Part shown: in pieces, positions 8,509 to 17,443 of the stretch
Numbering within the stretch: the stretch's first letter is position 1
Layout of the letters: each line of letters begins with the position of its first letter
Source of the DNA: an alpha proteobacterium U9-1i
GTDB taxonomy: Bacteria > Pseudomonadota > Alphaproteobacteria > Caulobacterales > Aquidulcibacteraceae
DNA length: 64,000 bases
Assembly (NCBI GenBank): GCA_000974665.1
Contig: BBSY01000003.1
Span: forward strand, 248,001-312,000
Direction of reading: 5' to 3'
Position numbers and translations under genes: made by a program
The notes under the pieces: generated by a model
What the model saw: the letters and a program-made list of their open reading frames with translations, nothing else
Databases searched by the model: none
Told to the model about the DNA's origin: nothing

Positions 8509-10602
8509 CTAGAAACGGCCCCGCAAGTCGATGCTGAAGATCGGACCGATGGCGCGGTCGCGACGTTCGTAATAGTCGATCGGGTCGGTGCGTCGGTCTA
8601 CGTGCACCGTGCGGAACTGGAAACTCTCACCATTGAAGAAGTTGGCGACGCTGAAACGCGCGGTGAGGCCGAAGAGGTCCTTGTGCTCCACGAACGCGCT
8701 GCCGAAGATCGGTATTTCATACTGGTGAAAAATCTCGGTGAGCCGGAACGACGGTGAGTATTCCTGATGGCTCAGCGTCGTGCCCCAGGCCCATTGGGTC
8801 TCCGGGGTATCGTGGCGCAATGAGATTTGCGCGAAGCGCAGCAGGCTGTTGCTGATCTCACGCTGCTCGCCGGTCAGCGGATCGTCGACTTGGCTCGCTT
8901 GCAGTTGCAGCCTTGTATCGAGGCGGACGCCTTCGAGCCCAGCGGGATCGAGATTGGTGGTGGCGCGCCACTCGATGCCGTAGCGCACGGCTTGATCGAG
9001 GTTGCCGACGGAATCCTCCGTGGCGCTGATGGGGATGATGTCGACGATGTCTTCAATCGCCGCGCCATACACACGCAACGTGGCATTGCCCCACGCGCCC
9101 ATTTCGTGCGCCGCTTCGAGTTCGATTTCCCAGCTCTGCGGCGGCACAAGGTCCGCGTTCGCGCCGAACGTCGTGCCGTTGTTGAGATCGACGGAGGCGA
9201 GGAAGTCCGCAAAGTTGAGCTGACCTACACGGCGCTGAAGGCGCAGGTTCACGCGCGTTTCGTCTTCTGGTTGCCACACCAGGCTGACCTGGCCTTTGGG
9301 CCGCCAGAACGTGCGGGTAAGGCCATTGGCGCCAATTTGCGCGAGTTCCGAATACTCACCTCCCGCGCTCATCTGCATCGTGAGGCGGCGGTTGAGCGGG
9401 CGGCCGTAGGTCGCGAGCAGCTCATATCGGTTTTCTTCAACTTCGGCGGTTGCGCCGGGGAAGGGCACTTCCACTTCGCCGCCAGAGGGCTGCAATGAGT
9501 AGAGGTGGGTGGTGCTGTCGAGCAGATTGTACGCGGCTTCGAGCGCGACTTGCCAATCGGCGGGCTCGCTGCGCCAGGCGTATTCCGCGCGCAGCACGCG
9601 CTCGCTTTCAACACTGTCTTGTGTGATGCGATCGCCGGTGGTTGGATCGCCGTTGGCGTAGGCGAGGCGTACGATCGTCTCGGCTTCATTGCTTTCGCTG
9701 CGGTCGAGGCCGATCAGTTTTAGGCGGCCTATGCCGAAGCCGAACTCGTAATCGCCGCCGACTTCGTAGTCCCAGCCATCTTCGGTGACAGTGACGCGGC
9801 GATCGCGGTCGATCAGGCCGGGGCCCGTCCAGATGCCGTCTTCTTCGAACGCGTAGAGGTTTTGGCGGAACGCGGCGTTGAGGTTGCCGACGGAATCGCT
9901 GGGTCCGTCAAAAACAAACCGCCCGCTGACGCGCGGGCGGTTGTATTCGCCGGTCCAGATATCGTGACGGCGCTCAATGTGAGCGCCGCCGGGGGAAATG
10001 AGGTTCGTGTCGCCGCCTGCGCCGCTGTGGCTGGCTTGGTTGTCAAGCGCGAGCGTGTATTGCACGGGTCCGGCTTGACCGCTGACCGAAAGTTCAAAGC
10101 GCGTAAGCAGCGGGTCGGTGAAGAGCTGACGGAATTCCGGACGATAGGCGTATGCGCCGCGCACTTGCGACGCGCGTGAGACGACATTCGCCACTTGGCC
10201 GCTGAGGCCGGCAATGTTGAGCGTCGCGCCGTCACGGATTTCGATGCGGATCACATCGGCGGCCGGAATGCGGCGCAGTTGTGTGAGGATGTCCTCGCTC
10301 TTGTTGGAAATCCGCTGGCCGTTAAGCAGCACGTTGCCGGTGGCCTGGCCAAGGCCGCGTTCAGTGCTCGCTTGCCGGATGGTGAAGCCGGGCGCCTGGT
10401 TCAGCATGTCGAGCGCGTTTTGCGGAGCGTAGCGTGCGAAGTCGGCGGCTTCGTAGGTCCGGTCTTCGGTCGTTGGCGCCGAGGTCTGCGCCGCGGCGGC
10501 GGGGACCAGCGCCAATGCGCACGCAAGCACCCACGGACTGGCCGACAGCGCGCGCGTGAGGAATGAGGGCCGCTTTGGCGCCCGGCTTGGGAAGATCATC
10601 AT
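8509..10602 (-). CDS. TonB-dependent outer-membrane receptor
   Basis: A 697-residue protein with an N-terminal signal region (hydrophobic to about residue 38, ending AAAAQ) and a plug domain. Typical plug features are ALDMLNQAPGFTIR, GNVLLNGQRISNK and IPAADVIRIEIRDGA. A long beta-barrel ends in a terminal phenylalanine (DLRGRF), as outer-membrane barrels do. Such receptors import siderophores, oligosaccharides or other large substrates using TonB energy; the ligand cannot be read here. It is the last gene of a unit with the repeat protein (28-bp gap), the M56 peptidase and the BlaI-like repressor. A clear AAGGAAG precedes two consecutive ATGs. Confidence 0.88.
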   Translation of the reverse strand: MMIFPSRAPKRPSFLTRALSASPWVLACALALVPAAAAQTSAPTTEDRTYEAADFARYAPQNALDMLNQAPGFTIRQASTERGLGQATGNVLLNGQRISNKSEDILTQLRRIPAADVIRIEIRDGATLNIAGLSGQVANVVSRASQVRGAYAYRPEFRQLFTDPLLTRFELSVSGQAGPVQYTLALDNQASHSGAGGDTNLISPGGAHIERRHDIWTGEYNRPRVSGRFVFDGPSDSVGNLNAAFRQNLYAFEEDGIWTGPGLIDRDRRVTVTEDGWDYEVGGDYEFGFGIGRLKLIGLDRSESNEAETIVRLAYANGDPTTGDRITQDSVESERVLRAEYAWRSEPADWQVALEAAYNLLDSTTHLYSLQPSGGEVEVPFPGATAEVEENRYELLATYGRPLNRRLTMQMSAGGEYSELAQIGANGLTRTFWRPKGQVSLVWQPEDETRVNLRLQRRVGQLNFADFLASVDLNNGTTFGANADLVPPQSWEIELEAAHEMGAWGNATLRVYGAAIEDIVDIIPISATEDSVGNLDQAVRYGIEWRATTNLDPAGLEGVRLDTRLQLQASQVDDPLTGEQREISNSLLRFAQISLRHDTPETQWAWGTTLSHQEYSPSFRLTEIFHQYEIPIFGSAFVEHKDLFGLTARFSVANFFNGESFQFRTVHVDRRTDPIDYYERRDRAIGPIFSIDLRGRF

Positions 10603-10630
10603 ACTTCCTTAGATGCAGCTACGCCGCGAT

Positions 10631-11812
10631 TCAGTTGCGTCCACGGGTTCGGCTTCGCTCCATGTCCCGGGCGTAGTCCGGCGTTACACCGGCAATGCGC
10701 AGCGAAACGAGCTGGTCGGCGCTGAGATTGGGATAGCCGGCCGCGGAAATGCGACGAATGAAGTCAGGTGTCACCTCGTGAATGCGGAAGGCGACCAGCG
10801 TATCAATCGGCAGATCGCGATACCCGACTTGTTCCATGGAGTGGATGTAGTCCGGCGTGACGTCGTGGATGCGCATTGCAACGTACTCGTCACCGCTTTC
10901 GTTGAAGCCTAAGCCGCGCATCTCGCGTACGTAGTCCGGCGTCACGTCATGGATTCGCATGGCCACGTATTCATCGGCGCTTTCGTTGAAGCCCAAGCTA
11001 CGCATGTCCCGTACAAATTCGGGCGTGATATCGTGAATGCGCATGGCGACGTATTCTTCGGCCGACGCGTTGGTGAAGCCAATGGCGCGCATCTCACCCA
11101 CGAATTCGGGCGTCACATCATGGATGCGCATGCCCAGCACATCGTCAGCCGCCAGATTCGTGAACCCGGCGCCGAGTCGGGCGAGGCCGGCGATGTACTC
11201 AGGTGTCACATCGTGGATGCGGAAACCGATCAGCTCATCGAGATCGTCGAGCCGATAGCCCGCCCGCGCCAAATCTGCAGCGTATTCGCCGTCGAGGTCG
11301 TGGATGGCGATGGCGACGACGGTATCGAGGTCGCGCGTCGGGTAGCCTAATCGCGAGAGGTCATCGAGGGTCGTTACGTCAAAATCCGTCTGCGCAATGA
11401 CGAACAATTCCTGTTCGCTTGGGCGTTCGGTTCCGCGGCGCGTTAGCTCAGCCGCGAATTGCTCGTCGCCGTCGAAACTGCAGGCGCCAGCGCCAGCGCC
11501 CGCGCCAGCGAAACCCGCGCAGCTCAGGACACCGGCGGCGTGCGTGCGGGTGAAGCGCACAGCCGCTGGCGGATCGCGCCGAAGATCGGCCGCCGTGACG
11601 CCGTTGAGCGAGCTCCAGCTTTGCGGACCGGACATCTGCCAATGCCCACGACGGCTGGACGTGAGGCTGAGTTGGGCCTGGCCATCGTTCTCGCGTTCGG
11701 TGAGCGTGAACTGGAGTTCCCCAACCGGCTCATTGTCCGAAACGCGGGCCAACGTGGCGCCCGGCGCGAACAGCGCGGCGACGGACAGCGAAAGCAGCAG
11801 CGGTTTCAACAT
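10631..11812 (-). CDS. Secreted tandem-repeat protein (RIHDVTPxY repeats), partner of the M56 peptidase
   Basis: A 393-residue protein with a signal peptide (residues 1-22, MLKPLLLSLSVAALFAPGA then TLA). A region of about 120 residues has two cysteines around an AGAGAGA stretch. From about residue 150 there are eight units of about 28 residues with consensus G-[FY]-x3-[SA]-x-[DE]-x-[VL]-x-x-R-I-H-[DE]-V-T-P-[DE]-[YF]. The same unit occurs four times at the C-terminus of the neighbouring M56 peptidase. GGAG lies seven bases before the ATG at 11812, which decides the start over a longer frame. I know of no assigned function. Protein-protein or homotypic contact with the peptidase is inference. 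Confidence 0.85.
   Translation of the reverse strand: MLKPLLLSLSVAALFAPGATLARVSDNEPVGELQFTLTERENDGQAQLSLTSSRRGHWQMSGPQSWSSLNGVTAADLRRDPPAAVRFTRTHAAGVLSCAGFAGAGAGAGACSFDGDEQFAAELTRRGTERPSEQELFVIAQTDFDVTTLDDLSRLGYPTRDLDTVVAIAIHDLDGEYAADLARAGYRLDDLDELIGFRIHDVTPEYIAGLARLGAGFTNLAADDVLGMRIHDVTPEFVGEMRAIGFTNASAEEYVAMRIHDITPEFVRDMRSLGFNESADEYVAMRIHDVTPDYVREMRGLGFNESGDEYVAMRIHDVTPDYIHSMEQVGYRDLPIDTLVAFRIHEVTPDFIRRISAAGYPNLSADQLVSLRIAGVTPDYARDMERSRTRGRN
10850..11110 (-). repeat. Near-identical tandem coding repeats
   Basis: Within the secreted repeat protein, consecutive units around EYVAMRIHDVTP are nearly identical at the DNA level as well (compare 10866-10950 with 10950-11035). This indicates recent unit duplication or gene conversion. 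Confidence 0.75.
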
Positions 11813-11884
11813 GACGTTTCTCCAAATTCTAGGCGTGCGTCCTCGATCTCCGTGCGTGGAGGACGGCAAGAGCGGTTGCGACGA

Positions 11885-13504
11885 TCAGTTGGACGAACGA
11901 GGAATGGGCGGAGGTGGGGCCGGCGACGGACCAGCGCGCCCAATGGTTCGGGCGCCGTCACGCCGGTCGATGCGCAGTCCGACGGATTCCATGCTGCGTA
12001 TGTATTGCGCATCGATGCCCGCAACCCGCAGCGCGATCAGATCGTTCGCGGCCAGATCGGCATATCCTGCCGTGGCGAGCTCGCGGATGAACGCTGGCGA
12101 AATCTCGTGCGCGGCGAACGCCTTCAATTCGTCAATGTCGAGATTGCGATAACCGGCGTCGCTCAAGCTGCGGATGTATTGCGGCGTCACGCCAAGCGCG
12201 GCGAGGGCGACGATGTCGTCCAGGGGCAGCTGGCGAACATTGGCGATCTCGCGCTCCATGTTATCCAGCCATTGTGGTGTGATGTCGAAGGTGCGCAATT
12301 GCGCCAGCGCTTGTGGCGAGAGGCGCCCATCGCGCATGTAGGTGCGCCCGCCGTCGAGTTCGCCCAGTTCAGGCGGCTCGGGCGGTTCGCTAGCTTCGGC
12401 GGGTTCTGGCGGTTCCGCATCTTCCGCAGCCTCGGCATAGCTCGCGTCGAAATCAGTAACATCGACCCCAGACTGATCCAGATCGAAATCGTAGGACGCC
12501 AGGTGCGTTTTGACGCCGGGTGCAGCGTGATCGACCGGTGTGAACGCGCCGACGGGCGCGGCGACGCCGAGCGCGACGCCGGCGCAAATGGCGACCCACA
12601 TGGGCCGCGCAGGATCGCGGCGCGCGTCGCCATTCAGTACGCGTTCCAGTCGGCGACGAAGCGAGTTCTTGCCGGGGGTTACGCCGTGCGCGCAGACGAC
12701 CGGCGCGCGGCCGGCGCGGGCAAACCCCATCAGCAAGGAGGCGTAATCAGAGCCGCGCACTTCACCGCGCAGCACGACGTCGTCTGCGGCTTCCTCGCGC
12801 AATTCATGCGCTTGCCACGCCAGCGCCCACACAATCGGATTGAACCAATAGAGCGCCGTCGCCAGGCGCGCGATGAGCAGGTTCACCCAGTCCATGCGCG
12901 CCACGTGCGCCAGCTCGTGCGCGAGAATGGCCTCCGCCTTGTCCGACGCTTTCAGTGCGGTGGGGCTAAGCATGATCGTCGGCCGCAAGAGGCCCCAGCT
13001 CACGGGCGCGGCGAGTTGTGGACTGCAAAGCAAAGCGGTGCCCTGCTTCAGGCCCATGCGATGCTGAGTCTCGGCGAGCGCGCAGAGCCAATTGGGTTCG
13101 GTGAGCACAGCGGCGTCTCGCTGCAAACGGAAAAGGCGCACGAGGCCGAGTGCGAGCGCGAGTAGCAGTGCCGCCGCGACCGAAGCGTAGACGATGAGCA
13201 CGATATCGTTAGTGAGCAAACCAACGTCGACGCGGTGTGAGGGAAGCGGCGACGCGGCAACGACATCGCCGGCGCTCATCGGCGCCCCGGTCGCGGCATG
13301 CGTGACGCGGCTCCAGGGCCCCGTCATTTCAAGCTTGGGTCCAAGCAACACGATCAGCGGCATCGCCAAGCTCAGCGCGAGGCCGAGATGGGCGATCCAC
13401 GCGCGCTGCGCGGCGGGAAGGTTGCGCAACGCCATAACCAGCGCGAGCGCCAATGCGCTGACGAGTGCGGATTTGAGGGCGATCTCAAGGATGAGGTCCA
13501 ACAT
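11885..13504 (-). CDS. M56-family (BlaR1/MecR1-like) membrane metallopeptidase with C-terminal repeats
   Basis: A 539-residue protein. Four or five TM segments surround a cytoplasmic zinc-protease domain with HELAH (H196-E197, H200) in AILAHELAHVARMDW. A final TM is followed by an acidic, proline-rich linker (EPPEPAEASEPPEPPE). The C-terminus has four copies of the repeat seen in the downstream secreted protein (DITPQWL, GVTPQYI, EISPAFI, GIDAQYI). The penicillin-binding sensor domain of classical BlaR1 is absent. Family knowledge: M56 peptidases inactivate a cognate BlaI repressor on sensing an external signal. Its ATG overlaps the BlaI-like stop by one base (TGATG). Confidence 0.88.
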   Translation of the reverse strand: MLDLILEIALKSALVSALALALVMALRNLPAAQRAWIAHLGLALSLAMPLIVLLGPKLEMTGPWSRVTHAATGAPMSAGDVVAASPLPSHRVDVGLLTNDIVLIVYASVAAALLLALALGLVRLFRLQRDAAVLTEPNWLCALAETQHRMGLKQGTALLCSPQLAAPVSWGLLRPTIMLSPTALKASDKAEAILAHELAHVARMDWVNLLIARLATALYWFNPIVWALAWQAHELREEAADDVVLRGEVRGSDYASLLMGFARAGRAPVVCAHGVTPGKNSLRRRLERVLNGDARRDPARPMWVAICAGVALGVAAPVGAFTPVDHAAPGVKTHLASYDFDLDQSGVDVTDFDASYAEAAEDAEPPEPAEASEPPEPPELGELDGGRTYMRDGRLSPQALAQLRTFDITPQWLDNMEREIANVRQLPLDDIVALAALGVTPQYIRSLSDAGYRNLDIDELKAFAAHEISPAFIRELATAGYADLAANDLIALRVAGIDAQYIRSMESVGLRIDRRDGARTIGRAGPSPAPPPPIPRSSN

Positions 13505-13878
13505 CAGCGTCCCGCCTTCTTGGCCTCCGCGATCAGCCGCTCGAGTTCTTCGAGGTCCTGATCGGTTAAGGGCCCGTTCATATCCAGCAGCGCGCTCGCC
13601 GCGCCGACGGCCGAGCCGTTGAAGAACACGCGCACGACCTGATCGAGCGCGGATTTCGTAGCTTCCGATTGCGGCACTGCAGGCGCGTAGAGATAACCGC
13701 GCTCGGAATCCTTGCGGTCCACCATTCCCTTGGCTTCAAGTCGCGAGAGCATGGCGCGGACGGCGGAGGCCGACAGCGCATCAGGCAGCGCCTCGCGCAC
13801 TTCGGTCACGGTGGCCTCACCGCGCTGATAGAGAATATCGACGATCTGCCGCTCGCGCGGCGCCAGCGCATCCAACAT
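13504..13878 (-). CDS. BlaI/MecI-family transcriptional repressor
   Basis: A 124-residue protein with an N-terminal winged helix (APRERQIVDILYQRGEATVTEVREAL...RAMLSRLEAKGMV) and a C-terminal dimerisation helix region (PLTDQDLEELERLIAEAKKAG). Length and order match BlaI/MecI. It is the first gene of a four-gene unit and is directly coupled to the M56 peptidase. Two TACA-N2-TGTA-like operators sit in its own promoter, so it should repress the whole operon until cleaved or released by the peptidase. Confidence 0.92.
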   Translation of the reverse strand: MLDALAPRERQIVDILYQRGEATVTEVREALPDALSASAVRAMLSRLEAKGMVDRKDSERGYLYAPAVPQSEATKSALDQVVRVFFNGSAVGAASALLDMNGPLTDQDLEELERLIAEAKKAGR

Positions 13879-13896
13879 CGGATCGCCCCTCCCCGA

Positions 13897-13936
13897 GGCT
13901 ACAAAAGCAGCCTAGCTACAAATGTAGCTCAGTCAA
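13897..13936 (-). promoter_or_regulatory. BlaI-type double operator overlapping promoter
   Basis: AGCTACAAATGTAGCT (13914-13929) is a perfect palindrome with 7-bp arms and the TACA/TGTA core of BlaI/MecI operators. GGCTACAAAAGCAGCC (13897-13912) is a weaker second copy next to it. On the reverse strand, -35 TTGACT (13936-13931) and a weak -10 TAGGCT (13914-13909) flank the perfect palindrome, so bound repressor would block polymerase. Confidence 0.75.
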
Positions 13937-13969
13937 GAGGGCCGTTCTGAACGTCGCGGGCTAGGCCCG

Positions 13970-15187
13970 TCAGACACCGACGATCAAGCTCACTGTCGTG
14001 GTGGCGGAGCCGCCGATGTTCAGCGTTTGGCACGTGCGGGCGCCTTCCACCTGATAATCGCCCGCGTCGCCCTTCACTTGCTTTGCCGCGTCGAGCGCCA
14101 TGCGGATGCCCGTGGCGCCAACCGGGTGGCCGAGCCCAATGAGGCCGCCCGACGGGTTGATCGGCAGCCTGCCGCCGATTGCGATATCGTCGCTCTCGAT
14201 CGCCTTCCAGCTTTCGCCAGGCGCTGTGAGGCCAAGATGATCGATGGCCATGTATTCGGTCATGGCGAAGCAATCGTGCGTTTCCACAACATCGACTTCA
14301 TCGAGCGAAACGCCGGCCCGCGTGCGGGCATCCTCGATAGCGCGGCGAACTTGCGGGAATACGTAAGGCGCATCCACGCTGGCGCGAACCTTCGCTTCGT
14401 ATGTGATCGGCGCCGAGCGATGACCCCAACCCTTGATGCGCGGCAACGAGTCCAACGGGACACCGCGCGCTTTTGCGTAAGCCGAGGCGCGCTTGGGTGA
14501 CGCCAGAAACACGATCGCGGCGCCGTCGGTGATCTGGCCGCAATCCATCTTACGGGTGCGCCCTTCAACCACCGGGTTTGCGACGTCGTCGGCGCTGAAG
14601 CTCTCTGGCGTGAATGCCCATTTGCGCGTCTGCGCATTCGGATTGCGTTTACCGTTGGCGAAGTTCAGTTCCGAAATCCGCCAGAGATGGCGCTCGTCGA
14701 TGCCATAGCGGCGGTGATATTCGTCGGCGAGGTCCGAGAATGCGCGCGGCCATGCAAACGGCGTGTCGGTGTATTCATGCCCCGCCCACGCCGCCGCCCC
14801 GAGATTTGCCGCCGCTTGCTCGCCAGCCACGTTGCGCATCTGCTCGATGCCAACAATGCAAGCGAGATCGTAGCGCCCCGCCTCAAGCTCGGCCATCGCC
14901 GCGAGTATGGCGACACTGCCAGACGCGCACGCCGCTTCATGTCGCATCGTGGGCAGGCCATCAAACTTCGGATGTACGAGCCCAAAAAAGCCGCCCAGCA
15001 AACCTTGCCCAGCGAACAGTTCCCCAGCGAAATTTCCGACATGGCCCGTGTCAATGTCTTCCGGCTCAAGATCGACCGCGGCCAATCCTTGTTTCACCGT
15101 CTCGGCGAAGGCATCCGCCATCTCCATGCCGCGACGAGACCAATTGTCCGCGAAGTCGCTCTGCCAACCACCGAGAATGTACGTCAT
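13970..15187 (-). CDS. Thiolase / acetyl-CoA acetyltransferase family (SCP2-type)
   Basis: A 405-residue cytoplasmic enzyme with the nucleophilic cysteine C87 in EAACASGS, the C-terminal NPSGGLIGLGHPVGATG loop and an ETHDCF segment. These are typical of thiolases of the acetoacetyl-CoA/SCP2 group. A second catalytic cysteine at the usual C-terminal CxG position is replaced by GGSA, as in SCP2-like members, so thiolytic activity versus another CoA role is uncertain. It lies 3 bp after the carotenoid oxygenase stop and is co-transcribed, suggesting beta-oxidation-like processing of its cleavage products. Confidence 0.88.
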   Translation of the reverse strand: MTYILGGWQSDFADNWSRRGMEMADAFAETVKQGLAAVDLEPEDIDTGHVGNFAGELFAGQGLLGGFFGLVHPKFDGLPTMRHEAACASGSVAILAAMAELEAGRYDLACIVGIEQMRNVAGEQAAANLGAAAWAGHEYTDTPFAWPRAFSDLADEYHRRYGIDERHLWRISELNFANGKRNPNAQTRKWAFTPESFSADDVANPVVEGRTRKMDCGQITDGAAIVFLASPKRASAYAKARGVPLDSLPRIKGWGHRSAPITYEAKVRASVDAPYVFPQVRRAIEDARTRAGVSLDEVDVVETHDCFAMTEYMAIDHLGLTAPGESWKAIESDDIAIGGRLPINPSGGLIGLGHPVGATGIRMALDAAKQVKGDAGDYQVEGARTCQTLNIGGSATTTVSLIVGV

Positions 15188-15190
15188 CGT

Positions 15191-16666
15191 TTATCCCGGA
15201 ACTTTGTAATCGCGAATGAACGCGCGATCGGCCCAGCATGCATGCGTGCCAGAGCAAAGTTTATGTGGCAGCGCGATACGCGCGATCGGCCCGTCGGCGA
15301 ATTTCTTGCAATCGATCAAGATGCACTCGGAGGTCCCGGTGTTTTCATCGGTGATGAACGAGACGAGGTAGCCGTCGTCTTCGTCCTTGGCGCCTATGCG
15401 TGGCGCAAACGGCGCTTCGCTGCCATAGCGGCCAGGCTCAAGGTTCACCTCGTCCCAGCGGCCAGTCTCCATGTCGTGCTTCACGAAGCCGGAGAACAAG
15501 AACCAACCCGGTTTCGACTTTGTTGAATAGGCGTAGCGATAGGGCCGGCCCGCGACGCGCTGATTGATGGTGCCGAACTCCAGAATGCGATCGTCCAGGC
15601 GTTCTTCCGCTGTCGTGCCGTCCTTCAGATTGAAGCGCCAGCGATGCAACTTCGATCGAAACGCGTGCTCGTCGAGATACGCCATCAGATGCTCATAGCC
15701 TGGGAGTGCGTCTGTCGCCTTTTTCGGCGCCGGGTCTTCCTCGAAATAGCCGTCGAGAACGATCTCGTCGCCTTGTTCGTACGCGTTGACCCAATGCAGC
15801 ACGAAGGTGGGTGCGGCCTCAAACCACCGGATTGGCCCGTCGCCGCGGCGCGGGATAATCGCGAACCGCGAAGGCTTGTCCCAATGCATGCGCACGGCAT
15901 GAACGTCGCGCTTCAGCAATTCCGGATCCCAGAACAGCGGGAAGTCGTTCAGGATCACGTAGTTCTCGGTGAACGCCATGTCGTGCGGCAGGCGCGGGCC
16001 GGGGAGCTCGACAGGACGATAGGTCGTCAGCTTGTTGTCGGCATCGACGACGCCATAATGCATATAAGGTGCGTGGGTCGAATAGTTGAAGAACATCAAC
16101 TCGCCGGTGCGCTCGTCGACTTTCGGATGCGCCGACACGCCGTCGAGCGGACCCCAATGCGCAACGCCGATCGTATCGAGCGTTTCCGGGTCAACCAGAT
16201 AGGCTTCGCCGCACTGGTAAAACGTCGAGACGGCTCGGCCCGCATGCACGATCACATCGGTGGAGGAGGAATCCTTCAAGCCGCCGTGCGCGCCAAAGCC
16301 CGGCCGCTTCGACACGCCGTGGCGATCCATAAGCCCGCCCCAGAGCGACCCTTGCGCTTCCTGCTCGGCGTGGAAGCCGCGCGTGCGCACGAACCGATTG
16401 CGGTAGCTGGCGCGGCCGCCTTTGAAATCGATCTGGTGCAGCATCCCGTCGCCGTCGAAGGGATGAAAAAAGCCCAGCGGCTGGTGAATCTGGTTCTCGG
16501 TGTTGCGGATATAGACCCCATCGATGTCCGCCGGGATCGCGCCCTCGATCACGTCGAGATCAAACGCGTCCACCTCTTCGTGCAGCGGTGTCCACGCGCC
16601 GTTGAGGTAGGGGTGGTTGCTGGGCTTCAGCGTCGTGCGGATCGGATCAAGCCGTTGAACTTTCAT
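15191..16666 (-). CDS. Carotenoid oxygenase (CCD/lignostilbene dioxygenase family)
   Basis: A 491-residue Fe(II) seven-bladed propeller enzyme that cleaves conjugated double bonds in carotenoids, apocarotenoids or stilbenes. Candidate iron histidines lie in SAHPKVD, LPHDMAF, VLHWVNAYE and SGTHACW, in the family order. The family blade motifs FDGDGMLH and VIRN-like YIRNTENQ near the N-terminus are clear. The frame continues upstream antisense to the hemerythrin gene, so the start was placed at the ATG (MKVQRLDP) just before the homologous region. Substrate unknown; the partner thiolase hints at a catabolic role. Confidence 0.9.
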   Translation of the reverse strand: MKVQRLDPIRTTLKPSNHPYLNGAWTPLHEEVDAFDLDVIEGAIPADIDGVYIRNTENQIHQPLGFFHPFDGDGMLHQIDFKGGRASYRNRFVRTRGFHAEQEAQGSLWGGLMDRHGVSKRPGFGAHGGLKDSSSTDVIVHAGRAVSTFYQCGEAYLVDPETLDTIGVAHWGPLDGVSAHPKVDERTGELMFFNYSTHAPYMHYGVVDADNKLTTYRPVELPGPRLPHDMAFTENYVILNDFPLFWDPELLKRDVHAVRMHWDKPSRFAIIPRRGDGPIRWFEAAPTFVLHWVNAYEQGDEIVLDGYFEEDPAPKKATDALPGYEHLMAYLDEHAFRSKLHRWRFNLKDGTTAEERLDDRILEFGTINQRVAGRPYRYAYSTKSKPGWFLFSGFVKHDMETGRWDEVNLEPGRYGSEAPFAPRIGAKDEDDGYLVSFITDENTGTSECILIDCKKFADGPIARIALPHKLCSGTHACWADRAFIRDYKVPG

Positions 16667-16801
16667 ATCGCGAGAGTGCGCCGGCCGCGCGCGTCCATCA
16701 AGGCGTGCCGCAGCGTTAGCATTTGATACGAGGAACGCGCCAACGCCGCCCGCGTTGTTGCCACGGTGGGAGCGAATTTTGTATTTGCGAGGAATTCTCA
16801 A

Positions 16802-17341
16802 ATGGCGCGCAAGGCCAATGGCGACACCCCAAACGCGATCGAACTTTTGAAGGCCGACCATCGCTTGGTCGAGGAGCTTTTCGAGAAATACGAGGCAGCG
16901 AGCGGCAAGGCCGCGAAGAAAAAGCTGGCGGAGCAGATCTGCATGGAACTCTCGGTTCACGCCACGATCGAAGAGGAAATCTTGTACCCAGCCTGCAAGG
17001 GCGAGGTGGAAGAAGAAATGCTGGACGAAGCGCATGTTGAGCACGACGGCGCCAAGATGCTGATTGCCGAACTCTTGGCCGGTTCGCCCGACGACGATTT
17101 CTACGATGCCAAAGTCAAGGTGTTGAGCGAAGAGATCAAGCATCACGTCAAGGAAGAGGAGATGCGGGATGGCTTGTTCGCTCAAGCCAAAAAGGCCGGC
17201 CTTGACCTTGATGAGCTGGGCGCCCAGCTGGCGGCGCGAAAGCAGGAGCTGACGAAGCAATTCAAGCGCACTGGGATCCCAACTCCGGTTACGCGCTCGA
17301 TGAATGGCGCCGAGGTAAAAATCGGCCAGCCGTTCGCGTAA
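16802..17341 (+). CDS. Hemerythrin HHE-domain protein
   Basis: A 179-residue protein with a four-helix HHE domain. Likely di-iron ligands are in LLKADHRLVEELFEKYE, ELSVHATIEEEILYP, EAHVEHDGAKML and EIKHHVKEEE. The C-terminal 40 residues are basic and probably extended. Such proteins bind O2, NO or iron, or act in stress protection. GAGGA lies about 10 bases before the ATG. It is divergent from the carotenoid oxygenase and upstream of an iron-permease-like gene, consistent with an iron or redox theme. Confidence 0.88.
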   Translation: MARKANGDTPNAIELLKADHRLVEELFEKYEAASGKAAKKKLAEQICMELSVHATIEEEILYPACKGEVEEEMLDEAHVEHDGAKMLIAELLAGSPDDDFYDAKVKVLSEEIKHHVKEEEMRDGLFAQAKKAGLDLDELGAQLAARKQELTKQFKRTGIPTPVTRSMNGAEVKIGQPFA

Positions 17342-17443
17342 CGCAGAGGCCAAGTGCAGAGCGGCCGGGCGGGAACATCTCGCCTGGCCGTTGTGAATCT
17401 GCGGCCGTCGCGCAAAGCTCTCGCGTCAAATACGGAGTTTGTG

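Noticed and set aside
11459-13165. 568-codon forward frame opposite the M56/repeat genes
   Set aside because: Antisense shadow: Arg/Gly-rich with no domain, while the reverse strand encodes clear M56 and repeat motifs.
15191-17353. 720-codon version of the carotenoid oxygenase
   Set aside because: The first 229 codons are antisense to the hemerythrin gene and unlike the family; start moved to 16666.
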